A DNA stretch of 64,000 nt, taken from positions 7,688,854-7,752,853 of the forward strand of contig CP093830.1 of the NCBI GenBank assembly GCA_033063855.1. The letters are read 5' to 3'. Position 1 is the stretch's first letter. Each line of letters begins with the position of its first letter. The stretch comes from Smittia aterrima (Eukaryota; Arthropoda; Insecta; Diptera; Chironomidae). Below, piece by piece: positions 44,601 through 59,500 of the stretch. Made by a program: the position numbers and the translations under genes. The notes beneath the pieces are model-generated. The model made no database searches and was not told where the DNA came from. It was given only the letters and a program-made list of their open reading frames with translations.

Positions 44601-47600
44601 ACTTTCTTTTCCTCTCTTCTCTTTCTTTTTTTTTTGTTTTCTGTATTCAAATTGCACAAAGTCAACGAAGAAGAGATCAGCGAAGAGTAATGTCATCGAA
44701 TTAATTTTCCAAGGGTGTAATTAGAAATTTATTGTGTTTCCATTCCAGCAAACTTTCCAAATCTCATTCTCGGGCTTTTTTTTATCGCAAAATTTCCCCA
44801 AAAAAAAAGAAGAATTTCGTATTTTTAACATTCAAAACAGTTTTCTTACTTTTCCTTTCGAGAAGCTTTCGAACGAACGAGACGCAAAGAATTTCTCAGC
44901 GGTTTTAATTAATTTTTTTTTCTCTTCCTTTCTTCTTCGACTGCGTCTAAATTTAAAAAGAAGGGTGACCATGGAGATGTCTAGACTAAAAGATCGTTTC
45001 TCACACATCAGTGAACTATCCACCCGAGTGATCTACTCAGCCTCAGTTTCGGTCACGTTTCTAACAAAGAACATTGATTAATACATCATAGTGATTATTA
45101 TTCATTATGTTTTTGCTTCTAAGCAAGAAAGGAGAAGGAAGACAAAAAGCATTTCAATTGGAGTGGAATAAATGAAAAACGCGCTGAACAAGGGTTGAAC
45201 TTTCTCTCAAAGCAAGAAAAGGAAATTTATTTGTTTTTCAGATCTTCGAATTTCACTTCTTCCAACTCGTCCGCAGACCGTCATCGTTTGGGTTTCACGA
45301 AATTAATTTCAAATTCAATTCTACCCTAAACATCTTCAAGCCCCATCCACAAAACATTTCACCGAGAGAAAAGTTGGAGTTGTTTGAAAGTTTAGCGCTA
45401 AAAGTTTCATTTTTTGGAAGCAGCGAAACAAATTACGCATTACTCAGCAATTATTTGCTCAATTTGAGTCGCTGTCACTTTGATTTATTGAGACAAAGCT
45501 GATACTCACGTATGCTGTTGATTTCAACGATAACAGTCGACGTTAGTGTTATTTTGATAGTTTCAACGCGCTTGCCAAAACCACCTCAACACAGATTTCA
45601 ATCAAAAGCTTCACGGCTGGCATGATGAATGTGTAACGACACGTTAAATAACTTATTTGTAAGCAATTACTTGCTAAATTTGAATGTTGCTCATAAAGTT
45701 TTATAATTAATCATGAAGTCCCAATGGAAGCTTTACTCACAACATGAAACTTCGTTAACGTTCAGTAAGCGGTGTAATATTTTTAATCGCAAATAAAAAA
45801 TCCTTACCTAGTTGATCACGCACGCTCGCTAGCTCACCCACTCACTCATACATGTTTTGATAATCAAAAAACTTTAAATTACTTTTCCGAAAATCACGCA
45901 CATATTTTTAAATAAATTATGGGCGTTTTGTCGAGAGCTTTGCGTGGAAAGGCGGAGGGAAGAAAAGGCTTGAGAATACAGCGCGAGGTGTAAGAGATTT
46001 TTATGGTTGTTTAATGCGAAATAAGGAATTTAAATTGGGTAATTCCAGCAAGAAGCAAATTTTTTCACTGCCGAAATAACGAAGAATAAAAATTTACGTA
46101 AGTTTGCTGTTGGGGTGAGTACATCAGTTAGAGTTGAGTTCAAACATCTTGATTTGTATACCTCGAAATCATGACACCAATCACTTTCGTACGATGCCAA
46201 CTTACACTTGACGAGAACAAGAGTGAAAAAAGCTTTTTTCGAAGCTTCCCCGCATGCAAAAGTTTTAATCTGTTTTGCCTTTGCACGAACGACGACTGAA
46301 TTCCTTTGCTTTGGAGGAATAATTTTAAGAACTGTTCAAGAATAATTTTGAGCGCTAATCCTCAACAGCCATTTCCGATATCGAAGGCAACGGCGAAGAG
46401 CGGTAGAAGTTTATGAAAGCAAAGTTTCTATATGCTCCTCAGTTGGAAAACTGAGTAATCGCTTAGTTTTCTTTTAATTCTTTTCTGCTGAACTCAAAGG
46501 CGATAAAACTGAGAAGCGAGAAAAATATTTTCATAATTAAAATTAAAGGAAAATTATAATTAAGAAACTTTGTGAATCGTAAATAATGTGCAGCGGTGTA
46601 GGAGAAGTCTCGTTAGGAACCAATTGAAAGCGATTATTACGAGAATCTTTGCTCCGAAAGGAATCAGCACATCGTAAACTACTCGCTCGTTGGGAAGTTG
46701 CGAGCGAGCACATTTCTCGGTTCATTTCGCTTCGGCTGTGAAATTAACTCAGTAAAAAGCGTTGCCGAGCAATAAGCAATAAGCTGCAAATCATTTTGAA
46801 AGAATTTTCGCTCCGCCGCCATGGTCGTCGCTCGTTGCACACTCATCGAGCGACTACCCGAAAGTTTCTCCTTTTTTTTCGATGGAGTCAAAAGGGAAAA
46901 ATAGAAAACCATGAAAAGCTCTTAATGAGAAAAGTTTTTCTTTCACCTAATAAATTTCTACTTCATAAAAATGTGAATTTGATCGTTTTCACTCCTTTCA
47001 GGTTCATGGTAGAAACTTCCGACTTATCGACAGGAGCATCTTTAGGGAGCGATTCGTTTTCTATGAACTTTGTCGTGCGGCGTCGGGATTGTAAGAGTTT
47101 TTTAGGCGACATAGATCAAATAAACTTAGAATCTCTAATCGATTCAACTTTTTTCCTTCACACAAAGAAATCTAGTTCATTTTAATCGAAGTGTCTCGAA
47201 CAATTTTCTTAACGACATCGTCTGATGTCCTTTTCTTCTCTCATCATCATCACAAAAGGACGGTTTTGCTAGCGGGGGGAAAGAGCAGGACTGAGCGACA
47301 GTGAAGAGTCTTTAGGGGCGACTCGAGCAAAGTTTAATCTAAATCGAAATCTAAACTGTAACAATAACTTGTTCTCTCGTCGATGATAGCGATTCCACGT
47401 CGTGAGTATTTGACCCTCCATTAAATTACCATCAGTAAGAGAGAGCAAAAAAAGTGATGCAAGACAAGCGGTGAATCATTGAGCGTGAAAGGGAGCGATG
47501 GGAAAATTGCTTATTGATTAATATTTAAATCATGCGAATTGTAACAAATGTTGATTTTTCATCTTTGAGCGAGAGCTGTAAAAAAGCGAAGTAGAGAACA

Positions 47601-50600
47601 GAGCTGCTCAGGGTTACAAGGAATCAGTCAAGGATAATGAGATTGGATGAGATGGAGGAAAAAGGCTCTAGAGGAATAGAAGACGACACAGTCGAGGAAG
47701 AGCAGAAATAAAGTAGAAGAAGAAAAAAGCTTTTCGCCAATTCTCTTTTTTAATGTTCATTAAACCAAATTCAGTCGAGAACGACGACAAAAAAAAAAGT
47801 ATAATCAATCATTTTAAAAAAGAAGGAAAATGAGGAGGAAAAAGTTGATTCGCTGGCTGCGGCTCCGTTCTGTTTCGGCTTTCAACGACGATCGATGACT
47901 TTAAACAGCCGACGACGACGACTCGAGAGGACGATTTATCTGATGGAACCTAATGATGTTGATTCTTCTTTTACGCGTCGTGCTCTTCTTGGAGATCGAT
48001 TCATAATTTATGAAAAATGTTTGTTCCTCACTTTTCGTAAAAGGTGATGTCTCTTGAAGATATCTTGGAACTTTCTTTTCAGAATAATACAACAGAAAAT
48101 TGAGGTTGAGACATGAGATGGGTGAACGACATTTGATAAGCAACGAACTGAACGATGTTCTCATAGGAATCGAGTTACTCAACAATATTGAAAGAAAATT
48201 TCTCGAGTTCAAGGTTCCTTAGAACCTCAATTGAATTTCCTCAAGCTTTAAGACGTTTCCAACGATATTCTTATTCAACTGAAAGTAATTCTCTTCGAGA
48301 ACAAATTTTCCAAACAACTCGTGACTTTGACAACTTGACAATTGGCGTAAAAGGAAAAGAATATATTTCTATACTCTCACTGTTATAATATTCAATTCTT
48401 CTTCTTTTTCACCGCTCGCAGCTCTTGACTTCATGCCACAACTCTCGACTTGATACTTTCACAAAAGGGATATTTAACCCTCAAACATTCGTTTATTTGC
48501 GAGAATTCTTTTCAGCGCAGCACAATATTGACGGGAGTCAAGCCGCTTCGGCAGAAAAACATCATAAAAATGTTCACAAATAAACATTAAGCGCATTACG
48601 AAGAAAAGAATTCGAGAAGTCCCACATATTTTCAACTCAGCTCTTGCATGTGCGTCTCAGTCTGAAATTGTTTTGGGGATTTTCCTTCAAAGGTTGTAAC
48701 CTGAGAGTAAAAACTCATTCGAGGAAAAGCCCTTCAAGCAAAACAATTTTTTGTTTTTCAACCTTCAGAGTTTGACTTTCGCATTTTTTTTCTGAGAGTA
48801 TCGCAATAATAAGTTGAACTCGAGATAGGGAAAAAGATTTTGCAATATGCAAATAAATTCGATTGGAAAGCAGCGACGACACATCTCGCAATCGAAGTTT
48901 TCTTTTTTCCAATCATAAGTCCCGCAGCGATAAATAACTGAATAACAATGGCAATTGCTTTCGATTTCATGCTGTCATGTCATTCGAGTGATAGTTGTAG
49001 GCTGAATGATTCTACTTTTTTCTTCCTTTTTCCGTTCTCATGAACCCCCGGTCGACTTCTCCTACTTTCCGATTGTTTTTCACATCAAAAACACGCACAT
49101 ACGCAATGAGAATCTTAAGGATCTCGATAGCATGATGTCGTCTGTTGAGATGTCAAGTGCTACGAGAGAAAGCTCGACAAGGAGAAGAAAATTGATTAAT
49201 TTCCCAAGTTTTTGATGGAGGAGCGACAGTAGGAATTTTCTCTTGACATTGCCCACGGCACTCTGCTCAGATTTATTATTCATCAGCTGTAATGTGAGCG
49301 TAATACGTTTCGAAAATATTTAAATAATTTCATTTGCGATAATTGCGACGCGGAGGGTTCAAACAAGCGGCAGCACAAAGAAAGAAATTTTTCGAAGCTG
49401 TTGTGAAAATTACGTGGAAAATTCTCTCTTTCTGTGAAGATTGTTTAATTTTATCATTACACCACTTTAACGAGAAGGGAGAAAAGGAAAACCTCAAAGA
49501 GCACATCCACCGTTGTCGCCTTTGAAGTATTTTTTTGTCATCGTCGTTACAACGCCGTTACGACCCCACAACAAAAACAAGAAGCAGCGGAGTAAAGAAA
49601 GTTAGCAAGGAATTCGAAACATGAACAATGCGAATAAAGAGAAAGTGAAGGGAGTGTAACAGAATTACGGGCATCATCTCATTTATTCAGAGGGCTGTCG
49701 AGATGGCTGAGTGAATGCGTTAATATTCACACAATAGAAGCGCAGAACGTCATAAGAAAAAAAAAGGTTTGGGGAAGGTTAATAAATTATGTCACGGGTT
49801 GATTGAATTAAAACTTAATCAATCATCGGGTAAGCCATCGGAAAGAAAGGAAAATCATTTTTCAATCTAAAAAGTGACAACACTGACGATCATTCCCTGG
49901 CGTGATAATTTTCCTGAACGAACCCAATTCAGTTTTTTATCTTCCTTCCGTCGCTACCACTTTTCATTCATCACAAAACCCGAAGCTAAAACATCTTCAA
50001 AGGCAGAAAGTGTGCATGAGTGATGCTAGTTGAGTTTCAAGTGTTGTTAACAGTGAGGGAAAGTGAGTGAGAGATAGAGTTGGGGAATGCGATAATAAAT
50101 TATTTTAATATTTCACTCTGTCTCTGTTTTCTCTTCTTTTAATGTCTCGGGCCTCGGTGTTATTATAAAAAAATATTGGCGAACGCGAACTGAATTTATG
50201 ATTATGTTTTGACATAAAAGAGAACTGAGAAGAAAAGGCGAAAGAAATATTTGAGGGACGATGATGAATAGGGAAGTGGGTAAGGCACGAGTGGAAAAAA
50301 GGGACAAAGCAATGAAACAATAGAGATGGAAGTTTATTTTCTGCTGAAGTCGGCAGAATGCGAGTGGAAGAGGCAAAAAGCATTATGATCATTGTCAAAC
50401 CAGACCGGCAATTAATGGTTCACACATTATGAGATTTCTCGGATGGACATTGGGGGGGAAGACATTTGTTAGAGTTCTCCTAGTGAAGTTGACAACTTTC
50501 TTCTGTCTTGTCGTGTCTTTCTTTGGGGATATTTATCATAATCTCCCCTCTCGGCCACTTCATATAAGTAAAATCTGCTTGCGTCCCCTCGCACGCACTC

Positions 50601-53553
50601 ATTTTCCGCTTTGTCATTCATATATTCACTTAAGCTTTGTGTCCTACATTCATAGTAAGTCATAACCAAAAGAAGACCTAGATAGAGTTGTGTCGAGATA
50701 TTCTCTCATTCTGTGTTGATGAGAAAGTGAAACCTATCTTCTTTGAATCAGAAAATCAATATCAATTTTGTTTATAGCCAAAAAGTTCCGAGGCCTCCAC
50801 ACACACACAAAGAGAGGAGAGTGAAAATGTTTATGGAAAAGATTAAAAGAAGCAAACATCAGAACTGGATCCGCTAACATTTACAGCCCTCGAGCAAATA
50901 AATTATGGAGAAATATGTCGTACATCAAGTTTTGATTCTCTCAGCAAGAAAATGCGTGGGCGGAGGCCGGAAACTTGAAGATAATCGAAACTTAAATATG
51001 ATGTGAACGACAATAAATTTAATTGTCCCTAATCGGAAACTTTCGACTTTATTCGTTCGCCCCATTTACACTGAAAAGTTTCAAGCGACAATTTATTGCG
51101 GTGACCAGCAATAAGCGCTTAAATATGATGATTGTTTTTGATAAGGGTCGAGTAACTTGGAAAGAAGAAATCTGGGCTTCCCCTTTTTTCTCGAGAAAGG
51201 CAAGTCGTGTCGTTTTTATGTCATTCATCTGCACACACGATTAATAACGATTTCTCATGTCCCTGAATAGAGGAAGGAAGGAGCATAGGTGATACACGTT
51301 CTGTCTGTAGTGGCGGAGATTAAACAGAGAAAGAGAAAGGGCGAGATAAAAAAAAAGTTGTGTGGTTGAGGAAATTGTCGCTTTCATCATGACGAGAGAG
51401 AAAGCTTGAGAGATGAATTGGTTACGGAGAGAAAGTTTTGTCAAAATTTAACAATGACATGAGTGAAGCGTCGGTAGAATCTGATGAGCGAGAAGTGGAA
51501 AGTGCGGCTTGGACATGATTGCAAGTGCCTTTTGAAACATTTCACTCAAATTTGCTTTTACGAATGGAATACGATGAGCTTTGCACTCAGAATCAAATTA
51601 AAACGCTTGTCAAGTTTTCTTCCAAAGCTTCCTGATGAGCTTTACGAACGCCTCAAGCATTTGTCTCTGTTTGAATTTGAATCTCAATCACATTTGCTTA
51701 ATCAACTTAAAGTTACTAATTGACTTTCATACATCTGCGTAATAAACCAAATCAGTCGGAACTTTGTTATACAATGAAAGAGCACTCTGGGCGTGCGGAA
51801 ATTACAAACACAACCTCTTGATTGTTCGACAATGCCTAGCAGGATGGAAAAAGCTTCCTTGTCTGTTCAGCTATAAATAATTTATTCATGTTCCTTTGCA
51901 TTCTGCATGATGAATTGTACTTTTTTTCTCAGAGGCTCTTGCTACTGCAATATTTATTGCGACATAATGTAATCTTGTGCATCAATCTTTTGCAGCCTCT
52001 CACTCGCCTCTCTCTCTCGAGGAAGATGAATGGGAGCTTCGTATCGTAGGAACATCCCTAACAAAGTTATTTAATAACGTTTTATGGCTGTTGAACTGCA
52101 GCGTCTGCTGCAACGAATAAAAGGCGAATGCGAACATAAAATCCCACTTGTGGCCGATGCCACTGGCGAAGGTTGCGCTTTCAACTCGAGTGGAATATTT
52201 GCGAAGTTAGCGAATATAATGTTGGATTAAAACTTTCGTTGAATGATGTTCAAAGTCAAATATTTACAGTTGCTTTGCGAAAGCGCTTCAAACTTTACGA
52301 TTTCTCTGCTTTAGGTGGTTTGCGGTTTGCTGACATGAAAAGCGTTTCAAATCGCAGTATTATTCTTCAAAACTAATGATCCATCTTGGACAAAGTTTTT
52401 GCATGACGATAGATAGTAAAGTTCTGTCTCTCAAAACAACAATGACATCATCCCGCTCTTTCGTTTTAATCGAGAAACATTTTATTGTCCTTTACCATCA
52501 TCTCTATTGTCTGAAATTTGTCTAGCGCTGGCAAGCAACATCAGTGAAAACAATTAATATTTAAATCTGGCGGTTTGCAGCTGCAGTGCAGCATGAAATT
52601 GAAAATCATAAAACTTCTTCAACCAGCAAGAGAGAAACAATGGTGCGAATTATCACTGACTGAGTTTACTCTGCTGATGTGTTTTCTGTTAATTTTATTT
52701 GCACAGCTTCGGCGATGTGTAATACTGTGTTGTTAAAAGCTCATTTATTACTCTTCAGTTTTTTCATGGCAATGCAGTCGATGTTTAAACTTTAAAGAGA
52801 ACACTGACGGTGGAACTTCCGCTTTAGAATGTTCTCACAAGTTCAAACTAGAACATGCAACTCCCTTGGTACGCAACTGAGCTGTTAATCTCTTTATAGT
52901 GAGCTCGCTAATGTGAACATTCGCTTTACACCAAACATTCGCAGCTGAGGATTATTACTGCGATGAGATTTGTTTTCTCAGGGAAAACAAGAGAGCTCGC
53001 GACTCGATGGAGATAAAAAAAAGTTGCAAAATTTATTCCAACTCAAGACGAAAGTTTCTCTATGAGGAAACTTTAGTTATTCTCCCTTTGCTGAAGCTTT
53101 TATTATGACGCTCCTGTGCTACTTTGACTAAGTGCTTTACTATCACTCCGCTATCATCTTCTCGCCTCCCCTAACTTGTACCGACAACAAAAGATAGTTG
53201 ACTGTGTTGAAATTGCATTTCTTGTCTTGGATTGATTTTATATGCACTCAAGCTAATGCTTCTCCCTGTACGCTGACTGAAAACGTTAGTTTGTGTAAAG
53301 AGATGAAACTTAGAACTATGACAACGAGATAATGTGTCGTTGCTTTGTCTTCCTTTTCACTGCTGAAACTTAAAAGTGCTTGAAAGTTATGAAAATTGTA
53401 ATTTCATTTAGATGTCGTGCTCGAGGAGCTCGGAGATTTGTATACGACGACTTCATTTTGCGATGCATATTTCATTCCGCTGTATCTCCATAAAATATTA
53501 AAAGCGACTCGAGGAATTCACGAATGGATAATTTATAGCGTTGAAATGCTGTT

Positions 53554-53567
53554 GAGAGAGAGAGAGG
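53554..53567. repeat. GA dinucleotide microsatellite
   Basis: This is a run of seven GA units. Similar short GA or CT runs occur at 56163-56173 and 1611-1620. In flies such runs can bind GAGA factor, but nothing here shows a promoter or Polycomb element. Confidence 0.7.
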
Positions 53568-56500
53568 GAAGACGTTGAAAATATTTAAAATATTTTATCG
53601 CCGGTCCACAAGTTGACTCAACAAGCGTCCAGGGTGAGTAATAGAAGTGCTAACGTCATAAATTAAATTAAACTAGAATGTCAAAAGCTTCGCTGTTCAA
53701 CATACGATGAATCAAACGATCTATAAATTTACTTTATTTATGAACGGTCACAAAGCTTCGCACGCAACGAAATAAAGTGAAAGGAAAAACTTTTTAATTT
53801 ATAATTTTTTTACAGAAAATATTTTCCATTAAAATTGTTCACTCTCTTCGCTTTCTTTCTTTCATCCTATTCTTTGCCTCACTACTACAATGAGTTATGA
53901 AAGCGAATTCCTTCACACGTTATCATCCCGCGAGCTCCTCGCGCTACTGTTGTTCATATTTAACTTCTGCCACAATAAGCAGCGGAGGAAAAGTGCGATG
54001 TTAACATTCATCGTGAGATTCCAGCGGAGAGATTCTGAAATGGAAAAACTTTTCTCCTTCACTCTGTATACTTCTGTCGAGCGAGATAAAGTGCTGAGAA
54101 GCTTGAGAAAAGGGAAAAGTATGACAGCGAGACCATTAAAAAATTCCGTTGAATTTTTAAACACCCGGAGGAATATCTCAAGTATCGCCAAGGCGAACAC
54201 AAAAGACGTCACTAAAGATGTTCTATGCGAAGCTTTTAAGAAAGTTTCGTACTTTTTTACTTTGAAGTGCTCAAGGCCATAATCTAATCTCGTTTAGTGC
54301 CACTAAATGCGAATTAACATACTTTCAGCACGCTCTTTCATTAAAGTTATTTTTTTAGAACTTTCTTTCCTGCCGACATCTGTCAGGTTGGTTTCTTGCC
54401 GTCATCTCTTTTTCAACCTCCTTCGATGTGGTTTTTCTGTGGATGAATTAATTACAGAAGAAAGGCAAAGGCACACATGGCGTAGAAAAGCTAATTCTTT
54501 CCAGCTCTCTGTAATTTTAATTTGTTTCAGTTTTCGTTTTTTGTCGCTGTACACTCTTTCACTCATTCAGCGACGAAGGGGCGACGAGTCAAACGAGAAG
54601 AGAAGCCAGAAACGTGCCATCAGCGTGGAGCAGACAGTTTTTGCTTTCGACCAAAGCAAACAAAGTTTCATGAAAGTCGTGAGACGGTCATAGACAAAAT
54701 ATTATCTAGAAGAACTATTTGACCCCAAAACGAGATGAAGAAGATTTGATAGATTCTTCTCTTATTTGATATGCTCGTCGATAACAAAGCAAAGTCACAT
54801 GCACACTTCGGAAGCGAATTGCAAACTGATAAAAGTTTCGACACGTTCGAGAACTCCCCGACATCGACGGCAAAGGGGAGAAACGAGAAAAAACAATCCT
54901 TGTCTGTCACAAACATAAGTTTTTTCATGCAATTATCTTGTTTCAGATTCCGTGTTTATAACAATTTTCTTCGATAGCAGAAAAAAGAATCGAATGGAGG
55001 GAAGTTTTAGTGCATCGACCGACAGGCAAAAAATTAATGCAACTTGTGCAAGAAGTTCTATCGTGCCACGTCAAAACTAATAAACATTTTTCAGTCGACT
55101 TCAGAACTGAATCAGCAAAAAGTTCTCGCTGTCATGAAACTTCGCATCCGCTTCATAACATTTTGACTTCTCGGCTGCTTCCACACTTTGAAGCAGAAAG
55201 AGAGAGAATTGTTTCCTTGACGGGCTTGTGAGCCAAAACACAGCATGATGATATGACTTTTAATGGATGAATCGAATGAAACGAAGTTGTATCACGATGA
55301 TGATGATTTTCGCTTTTCTCTTTTGCAACAGCGGGAAACGCTGTGGAAGGTCATCAGCTGAACAGATTCTTTCATAAGTTTACATGCTTTATGAATCTCT
55401 CTTTCTTTCCTTCTTCGACATAGCCCCGGTGTTTGCGGCACTAAACTATTATCATTGTTTTCCGCCTTCATCGATAAACATGAACAAGCTCGAAGGGAAA
55501 TGGAAAATCAGAGGAAGTCGAGGCGAAACAGAAAAAAATGTTTTTCACAGGAGAAAACAGCAATCTCATGCAAAAAGTGTTTCTCTTCTCCTGCACAGTG
55601 AAATCTTCTCAATTCGATGTTGAACTAGTTGTTTGTTGTAACATAAAAATGGTTTTATGGATTCTAAAGTCATAGATCGAGTCGAACTAGAATTAAGTCA
55701 GAAAACTCTCGTTCTCCTCATGAAAGCTTCGTGAACTCAAGATTCAAGATTTATCCATGAAGTGGAATTAACAAGCGAAGGAAAAAGCTTGAAGCTTCAT
55801 TTAATTCCGCCTTTTTGGAAAATCCAAACACGATTGCGCTTTATTTCTATCTATTCGCTTCGTATTCCTTTTATTGCCTTGCTGAAAAATATGAGCACGA
55901 AACTATCGCAACGAAATGCTCCAAGAGGAGTCAAGAGCATATATCGAAAGTCTCATATCCTTTGCAGTTAATTTTGAATGTTTATGACAGAAGCTTGCGA
56001 AGAAGGGGTTTGTAACGATCGCGCCAGGGGATCAATCATATTGATTTCGCCCTCACTACGAGTCTGACAACAAATGTGTTGCCGAGGTTCGAACGGGAAA
56101 TCTTCTACATAATCCATTTGAAAACATTTCCTCCGCTCAGAGGAAACTATCATTGCTAGAGTGAGAGAGAGAGAATGGAGAAAAAAAAGCGGAGCCATAA
56201 TAAAATATGGATTGGATGTGTGTATAGTATTTGGATTCTTAATAAAGAATGTGCCCTGACACTTATGTGAAATATATACGGTTCAATGTGTTTATGGTAG
56301 GATCTGAGGGAGCCGGCGAGATGAGAAAAACTTCCAAGCGAAAATAGCACAACATAAATACACATTAAACGGGGTAACAGCAGCGGTGTAGCATGTGGAA
56401 ATTGAACGAAAGAAAAAGGTTTGCGCCACAAATCTCTTTATCATTCTTGAGCCATATTTATTTATTGCTTTGGTCTTTTGCAAAGCTTGAGAGTGTGGCA

Positions 56501-59500
56501 AAGAGATGGCTGCTTGAGCTTGTGTCCTTAATGTTTTATCTCGACAGCTTCATACAGTGAAAAGTCGACCTGCAATGTGAGAGAGATCAGCAAGGGAGAA
56601 GCGCGGGATTTTAAAGTTTAAGTGATTCTACCCTGACTTGCAAAATAATTGAAGTGGAATGTCGAGATTTCAGCAAATAAGTCCCTAAACTTTGTTTGGA
56701 AACCGCTCGGAATGTTTATTGATATCAAACTCTGTGTAAATAATTTCCAATGTAGACTAACATTGTAGAGGCCGAAACTACAAACATCATCTGCGATTTT
56801 TTCCACAAGAACGAAAGAAAACATTTCATATCCATTATCACATTAAATATGCATTGATAAATGATTGGTTTGCTTTAAGTTGACTGAGCTGCGAGTTATA
56901 AATTATAATTTAATAAAATTATGGAAATCACGGATCGTTCACACCCAAAAAGCGATGAAAGTGTAATCCAATCGCTCTGTGGGAATCTTGTCATTTGAAT
57001 GCGATTTTGTGGTTTGCATTTTAATTAATAATTCAATTGTTTCCCGTTTTTATTTTAAACCCCTAAAATATTTGAGAGCAAAGAGACTTCTATGAAGAAT
57101 CAACCTCGATCATTTACCGTGAGAACACATCACAAGCATGTTCAACTCTTTTGTTCCAGTTTTTTTTTTGGGAAGCCTAAAATAATATTTACAAAAGACT
57201 TTTCTGCGAATTTACACAGGTGACTCGAGCTTATCGAGAGCGAAGGTTTGGAAGGGTCGATTTCCTTCAAAGAAACTCTAAATTACATTCATTTGAAGTA
57301 CGATGAGTTAATCTTCGCAGAAAAATCCCTAAAAATCTGGTAACAGCTGAAAAAAGATTCTTTATCGACATTATCTGCTGGTTCACTCGTTTGATAATCA
57401 GAAAAATGTGCAGCGACAAACATTCGAGCGGCAAAACACAATTTGGGCTTAGCATAATTAAATTAAATAATTAATGAAAATATATTTTCAATGTTTGATG
57501 CGCACGACCAATTTTATATTTGGCGAAGTTTTCAATTTGATTTTGTTGTTCGCTTCCTGCCCGTCGCTTTTGAAAACATAAAAAAAAATCAGATAATTCC
57601 GGTTTAATCGAATTATTTGCATAATTTTTCATGCATTTGGAGTTTCAAATAAAGCTCTTGCTCAATTGAATTAGCTGAAAATGTTTAAAGCGATTGCTTT
57701 ACGATTGTCGTTTCTCATTGCCGCGAATTTTCCTCCAAGGCCATCGATTCACTTCGATTTCACTTCACCGATCTATTCGTCTATAATCTTCAACGCAGTT
57801 TGCGGATACTCCACAAAATTGAACACAATTTTCGTTAAAGATGAATCCCCATTAGGAGTCACGAAGAGGAAGCGAGATTAGAGGAATTTATGTGTAATTT
57901 GATGTCTTTTCAGATCACAACGCTTTCTCCACTTCGTCGTCGTCGTGTTTAGAAAAATTTTCTGGCTGTTTGCCTTCGAGATGTATTTTCGTTCTTATCT
58001 CTCTCTCTCACAACAAAGAAAGTCAGAAAACAATAAGCGAAGCTTGAGAATGTCTCTTCACGAAGAGGCGAAAGTCTCCCCAACAACGGAATTTCTCTTT
58101 TCTTTTCGCTTTCCTCGGATGACAATAAATTGAAGTTTATTTTGTGGAAAATTTCACTTGTTATCCTTCTTTTCCAGTTGTTTTATTTGCCAGTTTTACG
58201 ATTTTATCGTTTTCAGTTTCCATGGGAGAAGCTGCTGCTTCTTACAACGATTGAATTCCGGAGACGACACGAGAAGCTTTTCGGGTTTCACAGGAAAAGC
58301 TCACAAATCAAATATCGTTTATTGCAATCAAATTGACTTCTAGTCTAAATTTATCTATGAGAGAAAGGTTCTCAAGGTTCTCGAGAGACGCCACAAGGAT
58401 TTGTGTACGAAAGAAACATATTAAACTTTATACGACTTTCGATAACTCAAGAGAACGTTGTGTACTTTAGGTTAATTATTTTTCTGCTTGGAAGACTCGC
58501 TCACGAAAACTTTGTCAGCGCTCGCTTACTCGACGTTTACCCGAAGATGATGATCTTAACTTTTAATTGTCGCGGGAACGAGATCACATGGAGAAACCGC
58601 AATTATTTATATTTTAGGGTTTAATCCACAGCCACTTAATAACATTTTAAGATTCAAAGCGCGCGAATAAAATTTCGAAGACCTTAATGGCATATTATAC
58701 ATTAATGGAAATCAAGGCGCGCGAAGGGGGTTCGGATTAGTCGACTTCTTTCTCCTTGAAGCGATAACGTTAAGCACTTTGCTTTATATTTAATATTCAA
58801 GGAGTCTCCAAAGGTTTCATTCGCTCGTGTGTAGCATATGCTTTGAGTTATATTAATAATCAAGACCGAGAAGAAATATTAAAAACGGCTTTTAAAAAGC
58901 AATAACTAAGGCCTTAGAATAATAATAAGCTTCTTAAGCATGATTCGAATCCCACGGCACAAAACGAGACGGAAATTTATCGTGTCATTAAATTCTTTTT
59001 TGAAACAGTTTCTAAACGAAGCAGCTTGGACTTTTTCCTGAGCGAGATTATTAGTGGAAGAGTTTATAAACTTTGGTACAACTTGAATTAGATTGACAAG
59101 CTTCATTCAAGTAGCCCAATGTGACTGAATCAATCATTAGATCCTTTGAAGGGTTCGGGTTGATTTCCTTCAGTTATGAAAATTAAACGAAGCTTTTTTT
59201 AATTAAAACTTCTTGAGATTCGCTTCCTAGCAACCTTTTCAATTAATGTATTTCGTTGATTCAGTTTCCTCGACGATGACTCATCAAGGAAGTCGAACGT
59301 ACCGCATTGCCTCAACAAACTTACTGTTTATCAAACGTTCTACTTCAAACTCATTAAAAAGCTTTTTGTGCAATTTTCGTTCGTAAATTTTATTTCTTTC
59401 CTTACAAATAACTCTCTCGAATGTTAAACAGATTTGCGTTCGCTCTCTCCCCTCTAACATCAGAAGGCAAACATGCATGCTCACGCGTAATGAACATTTG

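Noticed and set aside
46796..47185. 129-codon plus-strand frame in the gene-poor interval
   Set aside because: No domain, overlaps an equally open antisense frame, composition like the surrounding noncoding DNA.
49690..49750. tRNA-like A box (TGGCTGAGTG) suggesting a Ser or Leu tRNA
   Set aside because: No B box follows, the acceptor ends do not pair, and no anticodon stem can be drawn.
53890..54693. Two successive plus-strand frames of 130 and 128 codons in the same phase
   Set aside because: Three stops separate them, lengths near 130 codons are expected a couple of times by chance in this much AT-rich DNA, an antisense frame overlaps, and no domain is recognisable.
58880..58965. GATTCGAATCCC resembling a tRNA T-loop
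   Set aside because: No D-arm or paired acceptor stem lies upstream at tRNA distance.
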